Shown: in pieces, positions 54,929 to 64,000 of the stretch
Layout of the letters: the number at the start of each line of letters is the position of its first letter
Numbering within the stretch: the stretch's first letter is position 1
From: Levilactobacillus lanxiensis
GTDB taxonomy: Bacteria > Bacillota > Bacilli > Lactobacillales > Lactobacillaceae
Assembly: GCF_016861655.1 (NCBI RefSeq)
Contig: NZ_BOLN01000005.1
Coordinates: forward strand, 1 to 64,000
Direction: 5' to 3'
Length of the DNA stretch: 64,000 bases
Made by a program: the position numbers and the translations under genes
The notes under the pieces: model-generated
What the model was told of the DNA's origin: nothing
What the model saw: the letters and a program-made list of their open reading frames with translations, nothing else
Database searches by the model: none

Positions 54929-55966
54929 ATGGACCTCACCCGTCACGCCCACCGCAAGGACGAGCACCTGTCGTTGGCGGAAAAATTTTATCAACCCGTT
55001 GCGGCTAGTCAGTTCGACCAGCTGCGGTTCGTGCACCAGAGCTTACCAGAAATGGCCAAGGCCGACGTGGACTTACAAACGCAGTTAGGCCCGCTGACGC
55101 TGCCGGTGCCACTCATGATTGAAGCCATGACCGGCGGCAGTCCCCGCACGGGTCAGGTCAACGCCCAACTCGGACGGATTGCTGCGGCCACGGGGATGCC
55201 CGTCGCTAGCGGCTCACAGAGTATCGCGCTCCAGGATGCCAGCACGACCGATACCTTCACCCCCTTACGTGAGAACAATCCGGACGGCCTGGTCTTCGCC
55301 AACATTGGTGCGGGCCACACGGTCGCTCAGGCGCAGGCCGCCGTGGATATGTTGGCGGCTAATGCCTTGGAAATCCACGTCAATGCGGCACAAGAGATCG
55401 TGATGCCCGAGGGCGACCGGACCTTCCACTGGCTGGACGGTATCGGTGAAACCGTGGCGGCGCTCGACGTCCCCGTCATCGTCAAGGAAGTCGGCTTTGG
55501 CATGGCTCACGAAACGCTCGATCAGTTAGCCGGCGTTGGCGTCCAGCTGGTCGACCTGGGTGGTCGTGGCGGCACGAATTTCGTCCAAATCGAAAACTTC
55601 CGCCGACCTGCCAAGGAACTCAGCTACCTGGACGGTTGGGGCCAAAGTACGGTTGAGTCTCTGCTGGAAGCACGGCAGGTTCCCAAACTTCAAACGATTG
55701 CCACGGGTGGCATCCGGCAACCACTGGACGCCGCTAAGGCCCTCGCATTGGGGGCTCGGGTCGTGGGAAGTGCGGGGCAGATCCTTCACAGTCTGATTAA
55801 AACGGATGAGGAAACGACCACCCAGCTGTTACTGGGCTGGCAAGACGGTCTGCGGGACATTTTAACCTTACTTGGGTGTCGCAATTTGGCGGCACTCCGG
55901 GAACAGCAGCTTCTACTGAGTCCAGAATTAATGAGCTATTGTCAGCAACGACACCTCACGAACTAG
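54929..55966 (+). CDS. fni: Type 2 isopentenyl-diphosphate isomerase
   Basis: The 345-residue enzyme has [12 protein letters not shown] (start), [16 protein letters not shown] (near residue 67), [10 protein letters not shown] (near 96), [13 protein letters not shown] (near 153), VKEVGFGM (near 188) and [13 protein letters not shown] (near 213). It interconverts IPP and DMAPP with FMN. AAGGAG precedes the ATG, 13 bp behind pmk. Confidence 0.95.
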   Translation: MDLTRHAHRKDEHLSLAEKFYQPVAASQFDQLRFVHQSLPEMAKADVDLQTQLGPLTLPVPLMIEAMTGGSPRTGQVNAQLGRIAAATGMPVASGSQSIALQDASTTDTFTPLRENNPDGLVFANIGAGHTVAQAQAAVDMLAANALEIHVNAAQEIVMPEGDRTFHWLDGIGETVAALDVPVIVKEVGFGMAHETLDQLAGVGVQLVDLGGRGGTNFVQIENFRRPAKELSYLDGWGQSTVESLLEARQVPKLQTIATGGIRQPLDAAKALALGARVVGSAGQILHSLIKTDEETTTQLLLGWQDGLRDILTLLGCRNLAALREQQLLLSPELMSYCQQRHLTN

Positions 55967-56031
55967 CACTTATTCTATAAATAACACAGCTTAAAGACAT
56001 TGATTTAACGCTAATTGCATAAACCAATTAA

Positions 56032-56067
56032 AAAAAGGCGCTTGGGAATTTTCCCAAACGCCTTTTT
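56032..56067. terminator. Terminator of the mevalonate operon
   Basis: AAAAAGGCGCTTGGGA pairs with TCCCAAACGCCTTTTT. It also serves the convergent RsmF-type gene. Confidence 0.9.
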
Positions 56068-56102
56068 GCGAGTCAAATTCGACTTTTTAAAATTTCAAGG
56101 TG

Positions 56103-57467
56103 TTACATTTCATTATCATAAACGGTGAACCGCAATCCCTTGGGGAAGAAATTCTTCACGGTCGTCCCCACGACCTTGCCGAACCCAACCGGTTGACTGG
56201 CGCACGTTAACAAGTACCAGCCCTTCTGCGGGGCCGTTGCCAACGTGAACGTCTCGCCGTGGACCCAGGCGCGCCACTGCTCAGCAGTAATGGCCAAGGT
56301 CTGTGTCACCCGCTGTGGGTCGCTGGCCAAGGCCAGGGCATAGGCTGGTTCGAACCGGTTCTTCTTGAACGTCCCCAGGTGTAACCCGGGCCGAAAGACG
56401 TGGCACTTTTTCAGGTTAGGCAGGCCTGCTGGCACAGCAAACAGTTGGTCCTTAACCGTGACCAGGTCGGTAAAATCATTGCTGCCTAACACGTGTTGCG
56501 CAAAGTCTTGCCAGAGCTTCCGTTGGTCGCCCGTCAATGGTGTGCCCAACTTAGCCACCCCGTGTAATGGGGCGGCTTCCCCAGCATCCCGTTCTAATTT
56601 AGCAACGAAATGGCCTTCACCCTTCATTAGATGTGGGAACAGGCGTGCCGCCTTCTTGAGTTCAGGATTGCCATCGGCCCACTCTGGCCGGGCATCCACC
56701 ACACCACCAACCTTAGTGATCGGTGTTAAATGAAAGTCCGGGTAGTTTTCCAAGACCCAGGCCATCATCTGCTCGTCTTCCTCGGGGGCAAACGTACAGG
56801 TGGAGTAAATCAACTGACCACCGGGCTTGACCATCTTCAAGGCTTCCGTCATGATCTCCCGTTGCCGGGTCGCACATTCCTGTACGTAATCCAATGACCA
56901 ATAAGACATGGCATCGGGGTCCTTGCGGAACATCCCCTCACCAGAACACGGGGCATCCACCAGGACCTTGTCGAAGTAGTCGGGGAACACGGGACTCAGC
57001 CGGTCCGGCGACTCGTTTAAAATGAGAGCGGACCGCACGCCAAAGCGCTCCACGTTTTCGGCGAGGACTTTCACCCGTTTCCGATTGATCTCGTTAGTCA
57101 CCAGCAGGCCCGTGCCTTGGAGGTAACTGGCCAGATGGGTCGTCTTTCCCCCAGGGGCCGCACACAGATCCAAGACCTTATCGCCCGGTTGGGGAGCCGC
57201 CGTGGCGCCGACAAACATGGCACTGGGTTCTTGACTGTAGACCGCACCACTCTGGTGCATCAACGTCCGGCCACCAACGGTTCCTAAATGGCCCAACGGT
57301 TCATAGGGGACCGTCTCCGGCGCCGTTAAATCGGTCGGCAGGTCGTGATGCGCGGGATTGACCCGGTAGCCACTGAGGCTGGGCGTGTCAAAGCTGGCAA
57401 AGAACTCGGCCGCTGCCGGTCCCAAGAGCCGTTGGTACTTCGTAATAAAATCGTCAGGTAAATTCAC
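56103..57467 (-). CDS. RsmF-type rRNA m5C methyltransferase
   Basis: The 454-residue protein has the NOL1/NOP2/RsmF core: LDLCAAPGGKTTHLA (SAM site, near residue 98), LVDAPCSGEGMFRKDP (near 168) with the catalytic Cys, and YSTCTFAPEEDEQM (near 220) with the second Cys; the C-terminal 160 residues are the PUA-like RsmF tail. It methylates cytosines in 16S rRNA. The start is GTG with TGGAGG upstream. Confidence 0.9.
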   Translation of the reverse strand: MNLPDDFITKYQRLLGPAAAEFFASFDTPSLSGYRVNPAHHDLPTDLTAPETVPYEPLGHLGTVGGRTLMHQSGAVYSQEPSAMFVGATAAPQPGDKVLDLCAAPGGKTTHLASYLQGTGLLVTNEINRKRVKVLAENVERFGVRSALILNESPDRLSPVFPDYFDKVLVDAPCSGEGMFRKDPDAMSYWSLDYVQECATRQREIMTEALKMVKPGGQLIYSTCTFAPEEDEQMMAWVLENYPDFHLTPITKVGGVVDARPEWADGNPELKKAARLFPHLMKGEGHFVAKLERDAGEAAPLHGVAKLGTPLTGDQRKLWQDFAQHVLGSNDFTDLVTVKDQLFAVPAGLPNLKKCHVFRPGLHLGTFKKNRFEPAYALALASDPQRVTQTLAITAEQWRAWVHGETFTLATAPQKGWYLLTCASQPVGFGKVVGTTVKNFFPKGLRFTVYDNEM

Positions 57468-57690
57468 CGTTATTCCTCCATTTTGCTAGATACAACTAAT
57501 CATTTGTTATATACATATTACTAGCCTTCGTCTTAAATTCTGTCCCCATTATACCCGTTTCACCGGGTGAACTCTACCCCGGGTGAAAGTGAAATGGTCG
57601 CTATTTTCAGAAAGGTGTGTTAAATTGTAAGGGCGAGTTTTATTTTGAACGTGAATCCAATCAACCAACGAAATTGCGAGGTGTTTCTCT

Positions 57691-58503
57691 TTGGAAAGAA
57701 AATTAATTGCCATTGACCTAGATGGCACAACTTTAAATGCAGAATCTCAGCTCTCTGCTAAGACCAAACATGTCTTGACTCAAGCCCGGGAAGCGGGTCA
57801 CATCGTCAGCATCGTGACCGGCCGCCCAAACCGGATCTCGGCCAACTTTTACGATGAGCTGCACCTGGATGGCCCGATGATCAACTTTAACGGGAGCCTG
57901 GGTCATATCCCCCACCAACAATGGTCGGACGAATACCAATATACCTTTAACAAGGAAGTGGCTTTCGACCTGCTGGCCCACCGTGAAGAACTGGGTATCA
58001 ACATGATTGCCGCGGAAGGCAAGAATCTCTTCCTAGCCGTGCGCGACCAACCCGTTGAAGTGGGGTTCTTCCCCTCCGTCTTACAGTCCAATCAAATTTT
58101 GAACCAAAAGACGTTGACTGAAAATCCCACGAGCTTAACAGTCGCAGTCGACCGCAGCCATCAAGAACACCTGCTGAGCTACCTGCGACACAACTTCAGT
58201 GATGAAGTCGACGCTGCCCCTTGGGGTGGTCCAAACGCCGTGGTGGAACTAGGCGTCAAGGGGGTCCAGAAGGCAACCGGCGTGGACTTTCTGGCCCACC
58301 AGTACCACGTGGACCGCAAGAACATCATTGCCTTTGGTGATGAGCACAACGATACGGCCATGATCGATTACGCCGGTTGGGGTGTGGCCATGCAAAACGC
58401 CACGCCAGCCATCAAGGGCCTGGCTCAGGACGTCACGTCGCTCGACAACGACCACGACGGCCTCGCCACCTACCTGCAAGATTACCTAAAATTAGCTGAA
58501 TAG
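57691..58503 (+). CDS. Cof-type HAD-IIB phosphatase
   Basis: The 270-residue protein has DLDGTTLN (nucleophile Asp, near residue 9), VTGRPNRI (near 43), KGVQKATGVDFL (near 190) and AFGDEHNDTAMI (near 211). It is a small-molecule phosphatase of the YkrA/YcsE type. The start is TTG with GAGGTG upstream. In the upstream region an inverted TTTCACC/GGTGAAA pair at about 57560-57592 may be an operator. Confidence 0.9.
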   Translation: MERKLIAIDLDGTTLNAESQLSAKTKHVLTQAREAGHIVSIVTGRPNRISANFYDELHLDGPMINFNGSLGHIPHQQWSDEYQYTFNKEVAFDLLAHREELGINMIAAEGKNLFLAVRDQPVEVGFFPSVLQSNQILNQKTLTENPTSLTVAVDRSHQEHLLSYLRHNFSDEVDAAPWGGPNAVVELGVKGVQKATGVDFLAHQYHVDRKNIIAFGDEHNDTAMIDYAGWGVAMQNATPAIKGLAQDVTSLDNDHDGLATYLQDYLKLAE

Positions 58504-58508
58504 ACGCG

Positions 58509-58546
58509 AAAGTCGCCACCCCAAATCAGTGAGGTGGCGACTTTTT
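58509..58546. terminator. Terminator between HAD gene and M20 peptidase gene
   Basis: AAAGTCGCCACC pairs with GGTGGCGACTTT, followed by T on plus; it serves both convergent genes. Confidence 0.9.
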
Positions 58547-58561
58547 GTTAGGCACAATTAA

Positions 58562-59719
58562 TTATTTCAGGTTTAAATAGCCGGGTAATAGCTGCTGATA
58601 TAGTTCCGTAAAGTCCAAGAACATTTGTTGGTCGACATATTCGTCGACCTGATGGGCCGTGTTACTACCGGGACCGAAGACGATGAATGGGAACTGGTTG
58701 CCCTTGTCCTTTAACAGGTTAGACGCATCGGTCACGGCGGGTAGTGGTAACTTGGGAATCGGTTCACCGGCAAATGGTTCCCCCAGCTTAGCCGCTAAAT
58801 TACTCAGCGAATTGTCCTGCGGCTCTTCAACCGGCCATTGATCCATGTAGATGTCCATGGTCACCTGGGCCCCCTGCGCATTTTGCTGGTCGATCAGGTG
58901 TTGGAGCGTCTCGCGCACGGCGGCGTTATCAAATTCTGGAATCGTCCGCACGTTCATCTCGGCCGTGGCCGCTTCGGGAATCGAGTTGACCTGATTCCCC
59001 CCGGAGAAAATGGTCGTGTTGAAGGCCAATTTACCCAGCAAGGCGTTTTCCTTAGACGTTTCCCGGAAGGCTTGGTTGGCCTGGGTCAAAATCGCCAGCA
59101 GCGGATCAATCGCGTTGGCGCCTAACTCCGGCATTGAGCTGTGTGCGGCGAGGCCCTTGGCCGTCAGCCGCACATCCATCGAGCCCTTGTGTGAGGAAAA
59201 CAGGTTGTAGCCGGTGGGTTCGCCGATCAATAGGGCATCGACATCGTCCATGGCCCCCGTCTCGTAGAAGGCCTGTGAACCGTACTCGCCGACCTCTTCG
59301 CCCACCGTAGCCATGAGGCGAATCGTGCCGTGCGTGGGTTGCCCGGCCGCGTGCAGCTCAATCAGGGCAATCGTTAACGCGGCCAGCCCGGATTTCATAT
59401 CCGCTGCCCCGCGACCGTATAGCCGGTCATTGCGGTTCGTTAACGTAAACGGATCACTTTGCCACTGACTAACTTCACCGGGTGAGACCACGTCCATGTG
59501 CCCAGAAACGCCTAAGACTGGCCGGCCACTGCCGATTTCGGCGACCAAGTTGGGCCGTTGGGCGTTGCCATTTACTGGCAATAATTTCGCCCGAATACCG
59601 TGTTCACCCAACAATTGTTGCAGGTAGGTGGCCACCGCCACCTCGTTATCGTTGACCGAGTGAATCGCCACCAGGTCACTAAGAATTTGAACTTTCTGTG
59701 CCGCCGTCAAAACTGCCAT
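58562..59719 (-). CDS. M20 family metallopeptidase, ArgE/DapE type
   Basis: The 385-residue enzyme has the zinc motifs GVSGHMDVVSPG (near residue 65), GRGAADMKSGLA (near 99), ATVGEEVGEYGS (near 133, catalytic Glu pair) and IGEPTGYN (near 160), and the dimerisation motif GLAAHSSMPELGANAI (near 185). Family members deacylate amino acids such as succinyl-diaminopimelate; substrate unproven here. The ATG at 59719 follows GAAGGAGG. Confidence 0.9.
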   Translation of the reverse strand: MAVLTAAQKVQILSDLVAIHSVNDNEVAVATYLQQLLGEHGIRAKLLPVNGNAQRPNLVAEIGSGRPVLGVSGHMDVVSPGEVSQWQSDPFTLTNRNDRLYGRGAADMKSGLAALTIALIELHAAGQPTHGTIRLMATVGEEVGEYGSQAFYETGAMDDVDALLIGEPTGYNLFSSHKGSMDVRLTAKGLAAHSSMPELGANAIDPLLAILTQANQAFRETSKENALLGKLAFNTTIFSGGNQVNSIPEAATAEMNVRTIPEFDNAAVRETLQHLIDQQNAQGAQVTMDIYMDQWPVEEPQDNSLSNLAAKLGEPFAGEPIPKLPLPAVTDASNLLKDKGNQFPFIVFGPGSNTAHQVDEYVDQQMFLDFTELYQQLLPGYLNLK

Positions 59720-59904
59720 CGCAGATTCCTCCTTCAATGATTCAACAACTTAAGTGATTATCCTCATTGTAACCCGAACGCGCGTACAATTCCCGCAACC
59801 CGTTCGGCCAATTTAACGCCTAAAATTTCAGGTAACCGTCAAGCCCCTGCACGTATTGCCCGCGACAATGGTAAACTAGAACCAAGACCAAAGGAGGTTC
59901 CCCC

Positions 59905-60432
59905 ATGCGTCCCACGATTCAAACCCTTTACGATCCCAACCTGCCAACGATTCTCTTTTCCCTGCATCCCCTGCCAACCGAACAGATTCGGCTCGGCGAA
60001 AAGGTGCTCGAGTACCGGAAGCATTTTCTCAAACACGCCTTTCAGGGCTTCGTTCACATGACCGGAACCCACGGCGGCGTCACGCTATTCGTGCGGTGTG
60101 CCCGGCCACTCACAGCCACGCCGGCAAAGCTCGCCCAATTGGGTCAACAGCTCCAGCACGACGATCCGCAGGCCATTCAGGATTACCTGGGCGCGGCGGG
60201 CATCGCCATCCCCATTTCGGCCGTGGCAACGCTGCCCACCTTATCGGCGCAGACGTTGCGCGCGGTCGACCCGACGTTCGTGGCACCGCGGACCTTCGTT
60301 TACCTGGACAAGCCGCAAAAACAAGCGCTATTAGCCTTTCTGCTCAGCCAACCTTATACCAACTACTTAGAAAACGACTGGTGCACCCGAATCAAAACCG
60401 TTCGCACCATTTTAGGCGATTGCCCCGATTAG
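59905..60432 (+). CDS. Protein with ASCH-like N-terminus (175 aa)
   Basis: ILFSLHPLPTEQIRLGEKVLEYRKHF at residues 16-41 fits the start of ASCH/PUA-like domains (pattern: SIKP, then GEKTxExRK), whose members bind RNA or act on modified nucleosides. The C-terminal part is unlike any family I know. AAAGGAGG precedes the ATG. The 3' end overlaps the convergent gene by 4 bp. The ASCH assignment is an inference from a short motif. Confidence 0.6.
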   Translation: MRPTIQTLYDPNLPTILFSLHPLPTEQIRLGEKVLEYRKHFLKHAFQGFVHMTGTHGGVTLFVRCARPLTATPAKLAQLGQQLQHDDPQAIQDYLGAAGIAIPISAVATLPTLSAQTLRAVDPTFVAPRTFVYLDKPQKQALLAFLLSQPYTNYLENDWCTRIKTVRTILGDCPD

Positions 60433-60803
60433 TTGTCGCGCCACATCTTGGTCACCCGAAACCGGGAAACCAGGCCCAGCGGATCAATCTTTTGCCGGTG
60501 GACCTTCACTAACAGATGCCACTCGGTCCCGGTGATGCTGCCCATGTACCAACTGGCCGGCCAATCGCCATCCGGTTGCACGGTCACCGTGATTTTAGGG
60601 TGTTGCTGCAGGCGGCGCAACAGTTGCTGGTCGTTACCCGTTAAGGTCTTAATTTTGGACCACCTGTGGGCCCGTAAATCCCGGTTGATTGTCCGTTCCG
60701 CGTAGGCTTGGCCCTGCGCACTACTGGGGTCGCTCACCACGACCCAGCCCCACAGGCCACCGACAATGAGCACCCCAATCACTAACCACAATCCTTTACG
60801 CAT
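60429..60803 (-). CDS. Membrane-anchored protein of unknown function (124 aa)
   Basis: A signal-anchor helix (about 5-22, LWLVIGVLIVGGLWGWVVV) is followed by an outside domain with a basic N-terminal half and WYMGSITGTEWHLLVKVH. The ATG at 60803 is preferred, with GGGGGA eight bases upstream; earlier ATGs lack spacing. I recognise no family. Confidence 0.6.
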   Translation of the reverse strand: MRKGLWLVIGVLIVGGLWGWVVVSDPSSAQGQAYAERTINRDLRAHRWSKIKTLTGNDQQLLRRLQQHPKITVTVQPDGDWPASWYMGSITGTEWHLLVKVHRQKIDPLGLVSRFRVTKMWRDN

Positions 60804-60826
60804 CCTCATATCCCCCATCTCTAACG

Positions 60827-60875
60827 AAAAACGGCTCACCCGTCTGCCATCCGCAGCGGTGAGCCGTTTCGTTTT
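60827..60875. terminator. Terminator of glpK
   Basis: AAACGGCTCACC pairs with GGTGAGCCGTTT. It lies between the minus-strand glpK and the gene at 60429-60803 and could end the glpK transcript. Confidence 0.8.
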
Positions 60876-60893
60876 ATTTTCAATTAACTTGGC

Positions 60894-62399
<1,506 letters not shown>

Positions 62400-62507
62400 T
62401 CAACTCTCCATTCATTCGTTCGTTAGCGACGGCCTAATTTTGCCGTGATGTCGCACTTGTTACTAGTATACCGAAAACGACCGCGTTAGCCAAACGTTTT
62501 TCAAAAT

Positions 62508-62551
62508 GAAACCGCCACCAATACCGGTATATCGGACTTGGTGGCGGTTTA
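62508..62551. terminator. Terminator of the tautomerase gene
   Basis: AAACCGCCACC (62510-62520) pairs with GGTGGCGGTTT (62541-62551), with an inner palindrome around CCGGTATA. Confidence 0.8.
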
Positions 62552-62571
62552 TAAGTTTTCGCAAATATTTA

Positions 62572-62760
62572 TTACTTTTCGTCGCTCTTCAAAACGCCGG
62601 CCACACCGTAACGGTTAGGCTGCATTTCGCGTAAGATGACGTGCACGTGTTCGGCTGGAGCGCCGGTGTTCTTGGTCACAGCAGTGGTGACGTCTTGAAC
62701 CAAGGCCTTCAATTGGTCTTGTGAACGGCCAGCAATCAAATCGATGTTAACAATTGGCAT
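62572..62760 (-). CDS. 4-oxalocrotonate tautomerase family protein
   Basis: The 62-residue protein begins MPIVNIDLIAGRS: after Met removal Pro becomes the N-terminal catalytic base. Arg (AGRS) and the later VILREMQPNRYGVAG fit the small 4-OT/YwhB group. It works as a hexamer on keto-enol conversions; the natural substrate is unknown. AAGGGA precedes the ATG. Confidence 0.9.
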   Translation of the reverse strand: MPIVNIDLIAGRSQDQLKALVQDVTTAVTKNTGAPAEHVHVILREMQPNRYGVAGVLKSDEK

Positions 62761-62982
62761 TTAATTTCGTTCCCTTCTGTATGTGAATAGTCATATTATA
62801 CCGGTAAATACCATAAGCGACAAGGTGTTTACACTTTTCAGATGGCAATCCTAGGAAACTAGTTTCTGGGAGAACTCAATTAATCAACGAATTAAATTAA
62901 ACATACAAATGTCTAATTTTTCTTCTGATAACTTTTGAAATTTTATGCGGAATGATGACGATATTTGAATTTAAATACATAT

Positions 62983-63120
62983 TTAGCATTTCTTGTCATT
63001 GTCTTCGTCAGAACTTACCAATCCACATAAATTTCTCATACAATCTATAGCAATTTCACTATTCATTTTCTTACTGTATTCATAAAATTGGTCTTCAAAT
63101 CTATTCGCATTTACTTCTAG
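62983..63120 (-). other. Open frame remnant of 45 codons
   Basis: Between a TAG (63121-63123) and a TAA (62983-62985) the minus strand stays open and ends CGLVSSDEDNDKKC. It is AT-rich like the hsdS region and has no start codon of its own except an internal Met. Probably the tail of a lost gene. The other parts of 62761-63124 show no gene. Confidence 0.3.
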
Positions 63121-63124
63121 CTAC

Positions 63125-63709
63125 TTAAGTCCATCCAAACCGGTTACGTTCATTGGCAACGATAAGGTTATCCACTATAGAACATAAGCTACCAATAGAT
63201 TTTTGTTCCTCAATATGGACTGGAACAATATATTTGTGCTCAGAAACATTTGTCCAATCTGCTCTTGGCATTTTTGTCCCCGAAGTTATATTTGCAACCA
63301 GCTGAAACTCTTTGCTTTGTATTAATGCGTAAACAAAACTTGTTGATATTTTTTCCCTAGGCCTCAAAACCCAGAAATCCCCAACTGCTGTTCCTGAAAA
63401 CTTTGCTAAAAACCATTTCTTTAGATATGGTCGCAATTTACCGTATACTATATCGCCTGCTGTAAAAGCAACTCCCTTCTTCGTAGTTGCATTACAGATA
63501 CCTTTTAATTGACCATATTCAGGAATAACATTTTCGTATTCTACCTGTGGAAAATCGCTTTTATTTTGCCCAGCAGTGATTCTAGTAACTATTTCGCCTA
63601 ACTTACGCTGCTCCCAAACGTAAGGCAAAAATACAACGAAATAACTGGTTTTGCTTGGGAGCAGCGTAAGTTGGGAGAAGTAAGTCGCATATTTGATGGA
63701 ACCCACCAA
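63125..63709 (-). CDS. hsdS: HsdS half-gene (type I restriction specificity subunit), silent cassette
   Basis: From WEQRKLGE (at about 63617) the frame encodes one target recognition domain: ITAGQNKSDFPQVEYENVIP, GDIVYGKLRPYLKKWFLAKF, GDFWVLRP and VPVHIEEQKSIGSLCSIVDNLI, then a stop after RFGWT where a normal HsdS continues. Upstream of WEQRKLGE the frame only reads backwards through the opposite cassette, so no real start exists. HsdS chooses the DNA target of a type I restriction-modification complex. AT-rich composition indicates transfer. Silent alone; it could supply a recognition domain by recombination. Confidence 0.75.
   Translation of the reverse strand: MVGSIKYATYFSQLTLLPSKTSYFVVFLPYVWEQRKLGEIVTRITAGQNKSDFPQVEYENVIPEYGQLKGICNATTKKGVAFTAGDIVYGKLRPYLKKWFLAKFSGTAVGDFWVLRPREKISTSFVYALIQSKEFQLVANITSGTKMPRADWTNVSEHKYIVPVHIEEQKSIGSLCSIVDNLIVANERNRFGWT
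63600..63672. repeat. 18-bp inverted repeat at the HsdS WEQRKL codons
   Basis: 63600-63617 and 63655-63672 are perfect inverted copies of TTGGGAGCAGCGTAAGTT, 37 bp apart, in two head-to-head hsdS halves. Repeats at this conserved motif serve as crossover sites in invertible hsdS loci. Confidence 0.8.
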
Positions 63710-64000
63710 ACGCCCAATTATCAGCCTAGTGGGGTACCTTTCCTAAGTGTAGAGAATATAAAGACCTTAGACACAAACAAATTTATTTCTAAAAAGGACT
63801 TTGCTGATAATTTTAAAGTGTTCCCCCAAAAGGGTGACATCTTAATGACAAGAATTGGTGATGTAGGAACGCCTCAAGTAGTTAACCGTGAGGGAAATAT
63901 TGCTTACTATGTAAGTTTGGCATTAATTAAACCACAAGTTGATTCATTCTTTTTGAAATATGAAATTGAATCGTCTGAATTTCAAAAGGAATTGTGGAAG
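63602..64000 (+). CDS. hsdS: HsdS half-gene, partial at window edge
   Basis: The plus strand is open from 63602 to the end of the window. From AWEQRKLGEV it encodes a second recognition domain, FDGTHQTPNYQPSGVPFLSV, KKDFADNFKVFPQKGD, ILMTRIGDVGTPQVV and YYVSLALIKPQ. No start codon lies before the WEQRKLG motif, and the frame upstream of it is closed at 63599-63601, so this also looks like a head-less cassette unless a rearrangement joins it to a promoter. Truncated by the window. Confidence 0.75.

Overview
The window looks like the chromosome of a heterofermentative-type member of the Lactobacillaceae, most like the GC-rich Levilactobacillus group; the genus is an inference. The evidence is a full set of Firmicutes housekeeping genes in lactobacillar order (lspA-rluD-pyrR, rqcH, gpsB-rnpB-rlmL-like, ypsA/recU/pbp1A, dnaD-aspB-ypmB-dinG, mevalonate-pathway isoprenoid genes, fhs-ebsA, glpK), strong AAGGAGG-type ribosome binding sites, frequent GTG/TTG starts, and moderately GC-rich coding sequence. 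The two ends, about 1-4700 and 62800-64000, are clearly more AT-rich and look acquired.

Layout. 1-4750: an accessory block with two alpha/beta hydrolases, each divergent from its own regulator (LysR, TetR), with clear palindromic operators and a shared 90-bp repeat behind each hydrolase. 4750-10620: GtrA, FolT under a tetrahydrofolate riboswitch, DegV, an orphan YefM/Phd antitoxin, and a MarR-phosphodiesterase-MFS operon. 10800-19000: rqcH, converging on the lspA-rluD-pyrR-carA-carB operon. 20000-26240: an ABC exporter, ebsA-fhs, an RNase H-like gene and an FAD oxidoreductase. 27000-36900: nitroreductase, M32 carboxypeptidase, TetR/CPBP pair, acyltransferase-NUDIX pair, Amt, HIT and an RNA methyltransferase. 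37000-50600: rnpB, gpsB, ypsA, recU-pbp1A, LacI/HAD, dnaD, aspB, ypmB, dinG. 51570-55970: a complete mvk-mvaD-pmk-fni operon that makes IPP/DMAPP from mevalonate. 56100-62760: RsmF-type methylase, HAD, M20 peptidase, an ASCH-like protein, glpK and a tautomerase. 62980-64000: the edge of a type I restriction locus with head-to-head hsdS half-genes.

Two things stand out. First, intergenic regions carry a dispersed family of long imperfect palindromes (about 200-320 bp, at least nine copies plus truncated ones). They share a core of small hairpins, while the outer arms differ between copies yet stay self-complementary; several arms abut or overlap stop codons. Second, the CarA and CarB proteins encoded behind pyrR have lost the residues needed for catalysis: the CarA Cys-His-Glu triad is gone, and both ATP-grasp halves of a shortened CarB lack their key motifs. 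Yet both genes are intact, coupled open reading frames beside a normal PyrR. This suggests a retained non-enzymatic carbamoyl-phosphate-synthetase-like complex.

A third, smaller story is an 18-bp inverted repeat shared by two start-less HsdS halves, the usual architecture of recombination-based specificity switching.
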